A stretch of 64,000 bases of DNA, from NCBI GenBank assembly GCA_037127255.1, contig JBANSL010000002.1:41056392-41120391 (forward strand), read 5' to 3'. Below, piece after piece: positions 10,310 through 20,603 of the stretch. The notes under the pieces were generated by a model. The model was not told the DNA's origin. It did no database searches and was given only the letters and a program-made list of their open reading frames with translations. The stretch comes from Persicaria tinctoria. Lineage: Eukaryota > Streptophyta > Magnoliopsida > Caryophyllales > Polygonaceae. The position numbers and the translations under genes were made by a program. Position 1 is the first letter of the stretch; every line of letters begins with the position of its first letter.

Positions 10310-10607
10310 GACTCTTGTTTGGGGAGGTTTGTTTTTATGAAGGGGGTGTGCCTTTCATTTTGTAAGAAAAGATCCTTTTATAGTGGCATCGATAGGTTTG
10401 GTCCGAAAATATTTTTTCTTTTAATAAATGATTGTTTCCGGATTTGAAAGGTTCTAGTGGATTTGGTCGGTTTCTGAGAGGATTCTATCCCATGTATAAT
10501 TCATGCAGAATATCTCGGAAAATTCCTAATCCAGACTTTCTTTTTAATTTAACGCATGCAATTAATGTCTTTATTGTATCTCGAGGTTGGCAAAGTCTCG
10601 TTCTGCA

Positions 10608-10615
10608 TATAAAAA
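10608..10615 (+). promoter_or_regulatory. TATA box of B3-like gene C
   Basis: TATAAAAA lies about 65-70 bp before ATG 10,680. Confidence 0.5.
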
Positions 10616-10679
10616 GGGGTGATGTGCTTAGCAATCTGTTTATCTATTTGATGTTCATCATTATCACCCCGGTAAAGAG

Positions 10680-11071
10680 ATGGCGCCTCCCAACTCCGAG
10701 ATGCGAGATTTTTACCGTTGTGTTGATGTAGAGGGAAGGGTGCATCGTTTGGTAAGTTGTTTATCTTCTTTGTGTTCTATACTTGTTTGGGTTTGAATTG
10801 CTATGATGTAATGCCCTTTGTTTCCAGCTTCTCCCTTGCACCTTTGAAAGTATGTATGGTCATGTCGTGTCTCACCATGTTTCGCTTGGTCTCTGTTACT
10901 GGTGAAAACTTTCGTGTCGAGGTTTCCAAAGATTGATCAAATCGTTGGTGGTTATCTGAAGGTTGGGGAAGATTCTCAACCAATAATGGTGTACGAGTTG
11001 GTGCATCGATGGTGCTTTTTCAATATGTGGGAGGGCATCGCTTCAAGACCCTTGTTCTTGAGGATGAATAG
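10680..11071 (+). pseudogene. B3-like mini-gene C, intron retained, frameshift plus stop
   Basis: Exon 1 is 10,680-10,751, the intron 10,752-10,827 (GTAAGT...TTTCCAG, 76 bp, phase 0), and exon 2 starts LLPCTFESMYG. The first frame ends at TGA 10,903. B3 homology continues in the next frame: VTGENFRVEVSKD, a TGA at 10,934, then GWGRFSTNNGVRVGASMVLF and GGHRFKTLVLEDE, ending at TAG 11,069-11,071. So one indel and one nonsense change have inactivated it. The intron position is the same as in genes A and D. Confidence 0.7.
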
Positions 11072-11491
11072 AGCTTTATCGTTTTGTAATGGCGGTATCA
11101 TTATATAATCGCCTTCAAGTTGTACATTTGTTAAAATTAATCAAGTGATTTATTATGTTTAATCGCGAGATCTTATGTAATGATATTATTATTGAATGGT
11201 TAGAAGATATGCTTTCGATCTTTTTGGTTTTGTTTCTTCCTGACTCATATGTGACCTTTCTTGATGTGTTACATTGGCTCTGATTTGTAGAGAGATGCTC
11301 TGAGGTCTCGTCACTTGCTTGGCATGTAGTTGTTTCTGGAAAAATCATTTTGGACGGGTGTGGACTCTTTTTTATGACATGAAAAACTATGCTGCTTGTT
11401 TTGTTTGCTCATAAATATCAGAAGTTTGGACAGAGTCTAGGCGGTTGTCCTTGTCTTTGTTTCAGCTTTGGTAATTTAAATTTGAGGAGTT
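11072..11491. other. Spacer before B3-like gene D
   Basis: No gene. A TATA-like ATAAATAT at 11,411 lies about 75 bp before the start of gene D and could be its core promoter. Confidence 0.35.
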
Positions 11492-11878
11492 ATGACTTCC
11501 CCCCATCCTCTCCATCGTGATTTCTTCCGCTCTATTTACTATGAAGAGAAACTGGAATATATGGTATTCGTTCTGACCCTTCTTTTGCAATTTTCGTCTT
11601 TCTCGATTGATATTTGCTTTGTTACTTTGCAGCTTTTGCCTATGTCTTTCGATGCTCAGTACGCTCACGAGGGATTGACTCATGTCTTCTTGATTTCTCC
11701 AACTGGGCGAGAACTTCGAGTGAGGGTGTTTCAAGATAGCCAAAACCATTACATCCTTACTGAAGGTTGGTGTGCTTTTGCCGTGGACAGTGGCTTGCGT
11801 GTCGGAGGATCCCTTATCATTTTTAAATATGAGGGGAGTAATCATTTCATCATAATAGTTCTCGAGGGTAATGAGTGA
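11492..11878 (+). CDS. B3-like single-domain mini-protein D (two exons, 105 aa)
   Basis: Exon 1 is 11,492-11,563, the intron 11,564-11,632 (GTATTC...TTTGCAG, 69 bp), and exon 2 is 11,633-11,878. The intron is a multiple of three without stops, so it also reads through as a 128-residue frame. I prefer splicing because the intron position matches genes A and C and its translation is hydrophobic filler. After splicing the protein is almost only a B3-like domain: LLPMSFDAQY, THVFLISPTGRELRVRVF, then YILTEGWCAFAVDSGLRVGG and SLIIFKYEGSNHFIIIVLE. The match to REM-type B3 domains (LPxxF start, GWxxF helix, GLRxG, final FxV strand) is the best of the five copies. No second domain is present. Confidence 0.72.
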   Translation: MTSPHPLHRDFFRSIYYEEKLEYMVFVLTLLLQFSSFSIDICFVTLQLLPMSFDAQYAHEGLTHVFLISPTGRELRVRVFQDSQNHYILTEGWCAFAVDSGLRVGGSLIIFKYEGSNHFIIIVLEGNE

Positions 11879-12308
11879 GCTCATGAGATTGTGGTGAAAT
11901 TTGTGTTGTTGTTGTTTTATGATTCCTTTGCTTCCTATAATCCTATTCCTTTGTTTGCCGTATATACCTTTAAATGCTTGTGTACCTGGTTTTTGGATTT
12001 GTTTATAGCAATCGCGTTTTGTTTTTGGAATTTTGTTCATATGTTGGTTTTAAGAAATGCGCATGGATGAACCTAGTTTCACCAATTTTTGCAAATGGCT
12101 TAGATTGATATGGTTTGTATGGCTTATTTTAGTGCATCATATTCTTAATAATCATTTAATCACGATTGACGGGGATTAAAATCACAACAGAACGAACTTA
12201 TATTGTAAATAAGAAAGAGTAGAGGAAGACAGATCAATTTCATTGATTTCTCAGATAATACGGAAGCTCGTTTACATATCCAAGAATAAGAACGTAAAGG
12301 TTGCTGAA
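11879..12308. other. Spacer between B3-like gene D and the minisatellite
   Basis: T-rich sequence without a convincing gene. The minus-strand open frame at 11,462-12,040 overlaps gene D and is its shadow. Confidence 0.4.
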
Positions 12309-12957
12309 TTTATTCTCCTTAGAGGCTTATTTGCACATCCGTGATCGAAAGACCCACGATTGCTAAATTTATTCTCCTTGGAGGCTTACTTGCACATCTG
12401 TGTTTGAAAGACACGCGATTGCTAAATTTATTCTCCTTGGAGGCTTATTTGGACATCCGTGGTCGAAAGACACGCGATTGCTAAATTTATTATCCTTGGA
12501 GGCTTACTTGCACATTCGTGTTCGAAAGACATGTGATTGCTAAATTTAATCTCCTTGGAGGCTTATTTGCACATCCGTGTTCGAAAGACACGCGATCTCT
12601 AAATTTATTCTCCTTGGAGGCTTACTTGCACATCCGTTTTCGAAAGACATGCGATTGCTAAATTTATTCTCTTTGGAGGCTTACTTGCACATCCATGTTC
12701 GAAAGACACGCGATTGCTGAATTTATTCTCCTTGGAGGATTACTTGCACATCCGTGTTCGAAACACACGCGATTGCTAAATTTATTCTCCTTGGAGGCTT
12801 ACTTGCACATCTGTGTTCGAAAGACACGTGATTGCTAAATTTATTGTCATTGGAGGCTTACTTGCACATCCGTGTTCGAAAGACATGCGATTGCTAAATT
12901 TATTCTTCTTGGAGGCTTATTTGCACATCCGTGTTCGAAAGACACGCGATTGCTAAA
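12309..12957. repeat. 59-bp minisatellite, 11 copies
   Basis: The unit starts TTTATTCTCCTTGGAGGCTT, continues with ACTTGCACATCCGTGTTCGA and ends with AAGACACGCGATTGCTAAA. Eleven head-to-tail copies fill 649 bp with a few substitutions each and no spacers. It lies just beyond the 3' end of TE2 pol. Tandem arrays in a variable 3' region are known for the Tat/Ogre lineage, so it may be part of TE2. Confidence 0.92.
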
Positions 12958-13092
12958 TTTTGCGTACCGAGAAAATCTTTGTTGGCTTTGAAACTTTCAT
13001 TTATACGTATGAAGTGGTATACCCAATCGTGAACCCTAATGACTCCTATACATGGAAAATCTAAGTCATCAGACTTCTAATATGCCTAAACT

Positions 13093-14064
13093 CTACGCAA
13101 AATATGCCTTGAGATTCCTGACGTTCCATTCTTTTGCAAGGACCGCACCCTCTAAATTTTGAAGTTTGAAAGAACCTTGGCCTACTTCTTTGTGGATGAC
13201 GTACGGACCTTCCCATTTAGGATTAAGCTTTCCCCCGGTTGTTGCTTTTCGGAGGACCATGTCCCCTTTTTGTAATGGGCGTACGAAAACGCGCTTGTTG
13301 TGTCCTTCAACGAGTTGGCATTGATACTTATTTGCATTGAGGCAAGCAGTGTCTCTTCTTTCTTCTCGCAAGTGGAGTTCTAACTCGAGGGCTTCGTCGT
13401 TGGTGTCTTTATTGAAGTCAACAATTCTAGCCGATGGGATGAGTAATTTTACTGGGATGATTGCATCGATGCCAAAGGCCATTGCGAATGGCATTTCTCC
13501 CGTGGGACTCTTGGCCGAGGTTCTATACGACCATAGTACCAAGGGCAAGCTCTCGGCCCACTCTCCCTTTGCTGTCCCTAGCCTCTTTTTAAGGGCATTT
13601 AGAATTTGGCGATTCGTGGTCTCAGCCTGCCCATTGGATTGCGGGTATGCTACCGATGAGAATCGGAAATCGATGTGGAGGCCGGAATAGAAATCACGAA
13701 TTGCTTCGAAGTCGAATTGGGGACCATGATCGGTGATAATAGCCTAGGGGACTCCGAATTGACAAATCATGTTCTTCCAGAGGAATTTGTGCACTTTTTC
13801 TGCTATGATGGTGGCCATAGCTTCGGCTTTAACCCACTTCCTGAAGTAATCAACTACCACAATGATGCAACGCAACTGGCCTGGTGCTGTTGGGAATGGT
13901 TCCAAAATATCCATTCCCCAGACCGCAAACGGACATGGTGCAGATATGCACTTCAAAGGATGCGGGGGCGATGATTGAGCGATGCGTGCCATTGGCAAGG
14001 GTCGCATATGTGAATAACCATCTCCGCATCTGCTCTGAGGGAGGGCCATTAGTAGCCCAAACAC
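13093..14064 (-). pseudogene. TE2 integrase, broken
   Basis: Two frames cover the integrase core and C-terminus. The first (13,744-14,064) has WGMDILEPFPTAPGQ and VVVDYFRKWVKAEAMATI, where VDYF carries the second half of the core start. The second (13,093-13,548) has LWSYRTSAKSPTGEMPFAMA and PKWEGPYVIHKEVGQGSFKL, the typical C-terminal fold of Gypsy integrases. The part between them, which should hold the last catalytic acid, is out of frame, so the enzyme is inactive. Confidence 0.8.
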
Positions 14065-14869
14065 ATGATTTTAGACGCCACGGCTCTCCACCCTTGGTGG
14101 ATGCCACATAGACCCAAAGGAGATCTGGGAGGTTAAAACCCCTCTTATACAATCGGCCATCTTTGATGCGAAAACGGGCCGCTCTTCTTTTGATGCTCTG
14201 GTTGTTCTGTAGCTCGCCCGCTGAGGGGCCTTCAACTATGTACTCTAGGAGATGTATTCGCCAGTCTCCGAGGTTCGATATTCTGAACATCCCCTGGTGG
14301 ATTCCTCCAGCATGTTTATGTTCAATAACCACGCGATCACTTAGTCCTAGGGGCAAGGTGGCACCCATTCTGGCCAAGGTATCAACGCGTTCATTCTGAT
14401 CACGAGGAATGGATGAGGTGGAGCATTTTCCGAAGGCCACAGTGAGTGTTTGTACGTGCGCCAAATATTCAGGTAACATCCCTGTCTTTGCCTCTTATTC
14501 TCCTTTAACCTGTCGAGCCACTACTTATGAATCCGTGAAAATCTGGACTTGTCGGGCCCTGTTGATCAATGTTTTATCAATGCCCGCGATCAGAGCTTCG
14601 TACTATACTTCATTGTTGGTAGCTTCAAATAATAGTTGGAATGATAGATCGGTTATTTCCCCACATGGGCTTGTGATGGTAACCCCAGTCCCACACCCTC
14701 CTACCGATACTGATCCATCAACATTAATGACCCAGTCATCCCCATCAGGATCCTGATGATCGGTAAAGACAGCTTCCACTACGAAATCGGCCAAGGCTTG
14801 AGCCAAACATGACTTTCTAGGTTTGAAATGCACGTCAAATTCGGAAAGCTCTACCACATACTTGACCAT
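14064..14869 (-). pseudogene. TE2 second (archaeal-type) RNase H, broken
   Basis: The N-terminal half (14,603-14,869) reads AQALADFVVEAVF, then WVINVDGSVSVGGCGTGV with the catalytic DGS, ending FEATNNEV. The C-terminal half (from 14,479 down) has SIPRDQNERVDTLARMGA with the late catalytic Asp. A frame break separates them. This extra module after the ordinary RNase H places TE2 in the Tat clade. Confidence 0.78.
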
Positions 14870-16409
14870 TCATCCTGAAAGCGACGACGAGTGTAGGATT
14901 TGATCGAGGGGCAAGTCAGAAAGTACCTCGATGGTGTGAGCCTGAAAGTAAGGTCTCAACCTTCGTGTAGCAAAAACCACAAATAGAGCCATTTTTTCAA
15001 TTGGAGTGTATCTGGATTCAGCTGACTGTAAGACCCTGATAGCAAAATAGATGGGGAGTTTAGATTCCCTAGTAAGCACTGTGCTGATGTTGTGGACCCA
15101 ACAACGAGATACAACTGTAGGGTTTCATCTTCGCGTGGAAAATGGAGGGTGGGAAAAGTGGCCAGGTACTCCTTCATACTTTTGAAAGCTTTATCCAAAG
15201 TGCCGGTCCATTCGTCCTGGCCATTCTTTTTTAGTTTCTCGAAGAAAGGAAGAGAGTGATCAGCTAATCGCGAACAGAATCTGCTTAAGTAGTTAACTGA
15301 CCCATTCAATTTATGAATATCATTCAATGTCTTTGAAGGAGCCATGTCGATGATGGTCTTTACTTTTGATGGATTCACGTCTATTCCACAATGGCTTATC
15401 ATGAAACCCAAAAGTTTTTCGGAATCCACTCCGAAAACACACTTTTCAGGATTTAGGCAAACGCGATTCATCTACAGCGTGTCGATGGTCTCTTGTAGAT
15501 CTTTACAGTGGTCCTCCTTTGTAAGACTTTTGATCATGATATCATCGGCGTAAACTGCAATATTCCTTCCGATATGTGACACAAACACTTTCTCTACCAT
15601 CCGCTGAAAGGTGGCACCCACGTTCTTGGGCCCAAACGACATTACCTTATAACAAAAGGTTCACTGGTTGGTGATGAAGGCAGTGCTTTTTTCGTCGTGA
15701 GGGCTCATTTTGATTTGATTGTAGCTGGAATAAGCATCTAGAAAGCTAAGAGTGGCGTGCCCTGCCGCGGTGTCTACGAGCTCGTCGATAAATGGCAAAG
15801 GATAGCTACCTTTTGGGCAGGCCTTGTTTAGATCTTTGAAGTCTACACACATTCTTCATTTGCCACTGCTCTTTCTAACCAGCACTACATTTGATAACCA
15901 AGTTGAATCATTAATCCGGCTTGTGGAAGCTTATGTACCTCTTGTTTTACTGCTTCCGATTTTTCGGCAGCCATCTTCCTCTTTCTTTGGCATACAGGTT
16001 TTGCCTCGCGGTTGAGTCTCAAGGAGTGCTCTGCAGTTTCTCGAGGGAGCCCCTTCAAATCTTGGGGTGACCATGAAAAAAAATTATGTGACCCTTTCAA
16101 CATATTCTTGAGGCGCTCCAAGGCTAGACCGGTCAAACTATGACCCTGGTACAATGCTTCAGTCTTGTTTGTAAAAGGAAAGAAGGCGATCTTTTCTTCC
16201 ACAATCTTGTCGAGTATTTTCTCGGGCCGAACTTCCAGCTTTGCCTTTTGTGGTTCGGATGTGGCCTCTTGTTCGTGCTCATCGGCTGCTTCCTCTTTTA
16301 GAGACCCTTGGTCGTTCTCCTTGATCGCGAATATTCGATTGTGGCCCTTTTTCGGCAAGGATAAGTAGCAAATTCTACTTTCTGCCTTTTCCCCTCGTGC
16401 CTCGCCCAC
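14870..16409 (-). pseudogene. TE2 reverse transcriptase and RNase H, broken
   Basis: 16,409-15,885 is the linker before the polymerase (ALERLKNMLKGSHNFFSWSP). 15,852-15,661 has MCVDFKDLNKACPKGSYPLP and LSFLDAYSSYNQIKM. The active site at 15,541-15,555 reads YADD instead of the usual YVDD. 15,471-14,956 covers the thumb region (FGVDSEKLLGFMISHCGI, SVNYLSRFCSRLADHSLPFF). 15,079-14,870 is ordinary RNase H (RVLQSAESRYTPIEKMAL). At least three frame changes break the protein. Confidence 0.82.
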
Positions 16410-16480
16410 CTTTCTGTCAGCACATGGAAATTTGACCTTAAAATGATATATGGAGCATGTTATTTGGAACTTGAACAGAC

Positions 16481-17332
16481 TTAGCCCATGATAACGTTGT
16501 AGATGGATGGTAGTCGAACCATTGTGAATTCAATCATGCAGGTTCTTCTATTTGGCGTGGTCCCTAACGTTAGGGCCAATTCGATTGTTCCAACTACCTT
16601 AACTTTGTCCCCAGGGGAGGAGACTAGCTTTCCCGAATAACGGCGCAAGGCGCATTCAGCGATCCCGAGTTGCTCAAACGCGTCCCAGTAGAGGACGTCC
16701 ATAGAGGAACGTGTATCTATCATAACCCATTTGACAGTTTTAGTTCCTATCTGCATATAGATGACCATAGGATCTGAGTGCAGCATCCTGAGGTCGCGAG
16801 CATCCCGAGTATCAGAAACAGAGAAGCCGAGGATTGTGTGCTCAGTGGATGCTTGCTTGACACTGGCCCCGGACGGGGGGCGTCTGGCTTCTCTCTCATA
16901 TTTTTTCTTTTCTTGCTTACTGGTGCCGGATGTCGCGGGTCCTCCCGCGATGGTATTGATGCACCCATCTGGTGACGGAGGCCTCTGATGATCTTGGTTA
17001 GAGCGATCAGGTCGGTTGGACGAGGACCTGGCTTTTTGGGTGTTTCGTGCATCCCTGGAGGGAGGTTGGTACCCTCCTCCTCTATTTCCATCTCTTCCTC
17101 CCCTGTTATGGGGGGTAGGCTCCCCTACCCCTTCGTCTCGCTGCATATTGGGGATTGTAAGGTCTTGGTGGAGCACCAGGTGGTTTGTACTGCTGGGGCG
17201 GAACCACAGGGGGCTGGCGTTGTTGTGGCGTCGCGACTGGATGATTTCGATTGATAGGTGTGGCGCAAATTTGAAGGGGTACTTCTTTTTGAGGGAGGGT
17301 TTGCAGAATCCCATAAACAAGGGGTGACACAT
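16481..17332 (-). pseudogene. TE2 gag C-terminus and aspartic protease
   Basis: One open frame of 283 residues. Its first part is arginine- and glycine-rich, as in Tat gag tails, followed by INTIAGGPATSGTSKQEKKK, a conserved Tat linker. The protease segment reads VKWVMIDTRSSMDVLYWDAF. The catalytic triplet DTG has become DTR, which should abolish activity. The frame ends near 16,481, before the polymerase. Confidence 0.75.
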
Positions 17333-17617
17333 AGTCGGGATGAGCCATCATCGCATTCATCGGGACGCCGAGCGGGCCTGGTCCTGATCTTTGGTTGTAC
17401 TGGACCTCTTGGACTTGAGGTTGCGGTGTTGTTGATCCCCAAAATTTTCTCTTCCTTGGCGTTTGTTAGGGGCCCGATGGTAAGACGGTGGCCTAGACTC
17501 AATGGGTCGCGAGCTAGCTTGCAACTTACATGGTGGATGTGTTTGGTCACGATCTCTCTCAGAACATCATAGTTCTCTGGCTTCTTTCGGAACAGGCAGA
17601 TCATGAAATCCCCTCGG

Positions 17618-18445
17618 CTAGGTTACCCATTCGTATAGTGCTCGCGGATTCTTGATTGAATCTGGGGATTTGTACTGCCATGTTGGTGAATATGCTGAAG
17701 AAGTTTCCCAATGACTCAGTTGCTCCTTGTTAGATGGAGTTGAGATCCAGCATGGTTCTTTTCCTTGTGCGAGCGCTGCCAAAGTGTGTGACGAAGGTGC
17801 CGGACAGCTGCGCAAAGTTGTTGATGGAAGATCGAGCCAAATTGGTGAACCGTGTCAAGGCCACCCCGCTCAGCGTAGATGTAAACAAGCGGCAACACAT
17901 AACGTCATTGTCCTCGCTCATTCCCATTGCTGTGGTAAATTGGTTGAGGTGATCATTGGGATCAGTATCTCCCTTATACTTGAAGATGCAGATGTCTCTC
18001 CATCTCTTGGGAACGGGTGCCTCGCGTATTTCCCTGCAAAAGGCGGATGGGAAATTTGGTTCACCTTTGCGAGTTTGCCCAGATGCCCCAGGGGAATTTG
18101 AACGCGATGATACATCCCTGGCCCTGGTGACACGGGTGATTTTGTTGGCGTTTTCATCGGGCTCTGGACCGGGGTTAACAGAGCCACTGGCAGGGTTGGG
18201 GAAGTGATTGACCGTTACAGACACAAGACCCTGTTATTGATAGTAGCCGCGGCGGTCGTGCTGGAATGGAACCCCGTTCGCCTATAGGTTGAAATACGTG
18301 CTTTGCGGGTAACTCCCAGCAAAGAATTGATACGGGGGGTAACCGCCCTAGGGAGGTTTTTGAGGGACGTTCTCGTTGTCGCTATGTAGAGCTTCCTCGT
18401 TGGGGGAACCTTGAGGTCGAATCCATTGGTTTCCTTGGCATCGTG
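17618..18445 (-). pseudogene. gag: TE2 gag, broken by several stops
   Basis: The minus-strand start near 18,445 reads MPRKPMDSTSRFPQ. Between there and 18,224 the apparent gag frame carries TAG, TAG and TAA at places where glutamine codons would fit. 18,224-17,730 holds the gag core (VPKRWRDICIFKYKGDTDPN, FTSTLSGVALTRFTNLARSS), and the reading then continues in other frames to about 17,125. All of these stops could be C-to-T changes, typical of old methylated elements. Confidence 0.7.
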
Positions 18446-18591
18446 GTGTTTGTTTCTAAACGCTATTATTAACTATTTTAAGTAGGATTTTTGCGCAACA
18501 AGAAGAATGAAGAAAAAAGAGATAATAAAATAATTTGAAGGAACTTGATGTAAAGAAACATATTGCTACACGAACCCTCTCATCGTGAAAG

Positions 18592-18611
18592 GTTCCCATA
18601 GACGGCGCCAA
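18592..18611 (-). other. TE2 primer-binding site
   Basis: On the minus strand TTGGCGCCGTCTATGGGAAC follows the LTR end CGCGTCA directly. This is the usual Tat-lineage primer site. Confidence 0.75.
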
Positions 18612-19188
18612 TGACGCGTTTATGGAATTTCACCTATACTTAGTACCTCACCGTGACGACAAAATGATTAAAAATACCTGCAAGTCTTAGTCCTAAGGGG
18701 GTATGATCAGATTTATATGTTAATTAGTCCAAGCGATGGGGGCGTTTATGTTTGGCTCGCGAATATCTGAACTGTTCAATCGTCGTTTAGAGAGGGGTTC
18801 TGGTGATGTTCTTATTCCAAGAACGTTCGGCTCCGATCGAAGATCTTGAGAACTCAACTCCGGGGGCTTTAGGTCCGGGAGGCAATTAGAGCTCTTTAGC
18901 TTTCTATCTTAAATCAGATCCCTTTCTTTGGGTCGAAGGGGAGTACTTATAGGGAAACTAAGCGAGTAGTTGGCTGGCGACCTCGTGGTTCTACATAGGA
19001 CACGTGTAACGCATGCCCACACGCTTAGGGGTATAGGTAACACACGTGGTGCTATTAGAGGTGAGGTGTTTGAGCCAGCTAGTGAGCTGCTTGCTAGGAT
19101 CCCGAAGAGTTACGAGACATTCGGAGGGCCTGCACTTGTTCTTACACGGGATTATATCGATATTCAGATCGCGAGGAAATGTGGGTCA
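18612..19188 (-). repeat. TE2 5' LTR (far edge approximate)
   Basis: In minus orientation it starts TGACCCACATTTCCTCGCG and ends AAACGCGTCA. A TATA-like CTATAAGTACTCC lies near 18,945. The 3' partner is not seen, so the outer edge rests only on the TG...CA rule. Confidence 0.55.
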
Positions 19189-19334
19189 AGGTTTTGAGGG
19201 TGTTGGGTCTACTCAAGACTTGATCAATTACATTACTTGTGATGAATTTGGTGGTGGGGCTAGATGTCTTTTTGCATTGGGTGGCTCATTTATGATGTCA
19301 TACTCGTGTTATTTAATAGGCCTATTTTCCAGGT

Positions 19335-19930
19335 GTGCGCACACCCGATCTCTCTTTCACCTCCCATTGCGTGGTCTTGATCGAGTATATGTTGGAACTG
19401 AAGGATTATCTGTCCATTGGCGTGGATGGAGCTATCCTTTTCCAGCAGCCTGTTGCACGTGTTGTGTTGTTCCTTTCAACCACCCTTTTTGCGATTCTCG
19501 CCTCTCTCGCTAACTTCAATCCATTGAGCATCGCCCACGCCTCAGCCCTATTCGCCGAGGAGAATTCATATTTGAACACAAAATCTTTTATGAAAGCTTC
19601 ATCTCGAAGCGCCATTTATGTTGAGTTTGATCCATCCGGGTTCAGGGGGAGTCGATACAGTGGAGATGTCGCTTCTGTGGAGGCTCGTCGTTGCTCTCCA
19701 TCCTTTGTCACGGGCGTGTAAGTATTTAGAGACTTGCCTCCAAACTTGGTCAGCTATCTGAATAACGGATCTAGGATTTTTGTCGAAGGGTGGCTGCAAA
19801 ATACAAAGGGAGATGGGATCAATGCTCCTCATTAAACAAGATTTTTGTCCATATGAACAAAATAAGTCATTATAAATAATTTTATTTCTCAAATCCAACA
19901 AATCATTTAAACCAAACTCTATCAATATAT
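19335..19930 (-). pseudogene. LINE RNase H domain fragment
   Basis: Minus-strand frames read LLDLRNKIIYNDLF, then PPEPGWIKLNINGASR, then (after a stop) YEFSSANRAEAWAMLNGLKL and AREARIAKRVV. This is the RNase H that ends plant L1-type LINEs (RVT_3 type). The first catalytic Asp (usually NxDGA) reads NINGA. It may be the tail of the LINE whose zinc-binding part lies at 47,271-48,240. Confidence 0.65.
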
Positions 19931-20431
19931 AAAATTTAACATAAACTCCCTACTCCCAACCCACAATGCAATTTGATTCTGAAATCCTCAAAGTTACCCC
20001 AAATTGCTAATTAAATCCACAAATTTATTAGGAAAATAACAAACCCTATTTGAAATTTACCAAAATGGATTCTCAAATCCACAAATTCTAATCTAAATTG
20101 ATTCTCATCTCAACTAGTCCACAAACCACGATTTTAAATCACAAACCACAAATTCACCAAATTCATTTCTTACAACTACAATCACAAACCACAATTTCAA
20201 ATCACAACAACAATTTTATTTCTCATAAATCACATAACCTAAATGAAATTTCCCCCAAATTGATTCTCAAATCCACAAATTTTAATCTAAATTGATTTTA
20301 AACTCAAGTAATTAAACTTAAAAACAATCAAATGTAAAGGAAGAGGAAGAAAACTAACTAAAAAATATTGAATAGTGAAGATTGAGCCACTTCGGCTCTG
20401 CGGATTGAGGGAGACAACAGACAAAAAAAGG
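19931..20431. other. AT-rich sequence with repeated AAATCCACAAATT words
   Basis: Several related words (AATCCACAAATT, CACAAACCAC, AAATTGATT) recur between 20,000 and 20,310. No gene. This is the left flank of TE3. Confidence 0.5.
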
Positions 20432-20436
20432 GTTGG
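20432..20436. repeat. TE3 target-site duplication, left copy
   Basis: GTTGG, repeated at 36,126-36,130 directly after the other TE3 end. It fixes the limits of a 15.7-kb interrupted element. Confidence 0.85.
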
Positions 20437-20603
20437 TGATACGTTTGGAATCCCCGATCCTTCGCATGTAGGCTCAAGATCATGAACCACGCCGTATATT
20501 TCCCGATCTTGCAATACTCTTTGATATCTCCTGATATTGGAACAAATTAAGACAAGTGTTTAGAATCTGATATAGCGACAAAATTGAGACAGAATGTTCA
20601 TAA
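20437..20603 (-). repeat. TE3 3' LTR, distal piece cut off by TE4
   Basis: It matches 34,883-35,112 (CCCCGATCCTTCGC, AACCACGCCGTATATTT). The LTR resumes at 25,652 on the other side of TE4. Confidence 0.8.

Larger units (their letters stand above)
12958..19188 (-). mobile_element. TE2: Tat-like Ty3/Gypsy element, minus strand, decayed
   Basis: In minus-strand order: LTR (19,188-18,612), TGGCGCC-type primer-binding site, gag, protease, reverse transcriptase, RNase H, a second (archaeal-type) RNase H, integrase. Two RNase H modules in tandem are the hallmark of the Tat clade. Every frame is interrupted. The left LTR is not found in the window. The element may extend left through the minisatellite and perhaps through the B3-like and coiled-coil genes, or its 3' end may be lost. 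Confidence 0.8.

Noticed and set aside
11462..12040. Minus-strand 192-codon open frame
   Set aside because: It is the reverse shadow of B3-like gene D and its flanks, with lysine-rich filler and no family.
12309..12957. CRISPR array
   Set aside because: The 59-bp units are directly adjacent, without unique spacers, in a plant genome.
13337..14756. Plus-strand open frames over TE2 pol
   Set aside because: They are antisense shadows of the integrase and RNase H region.
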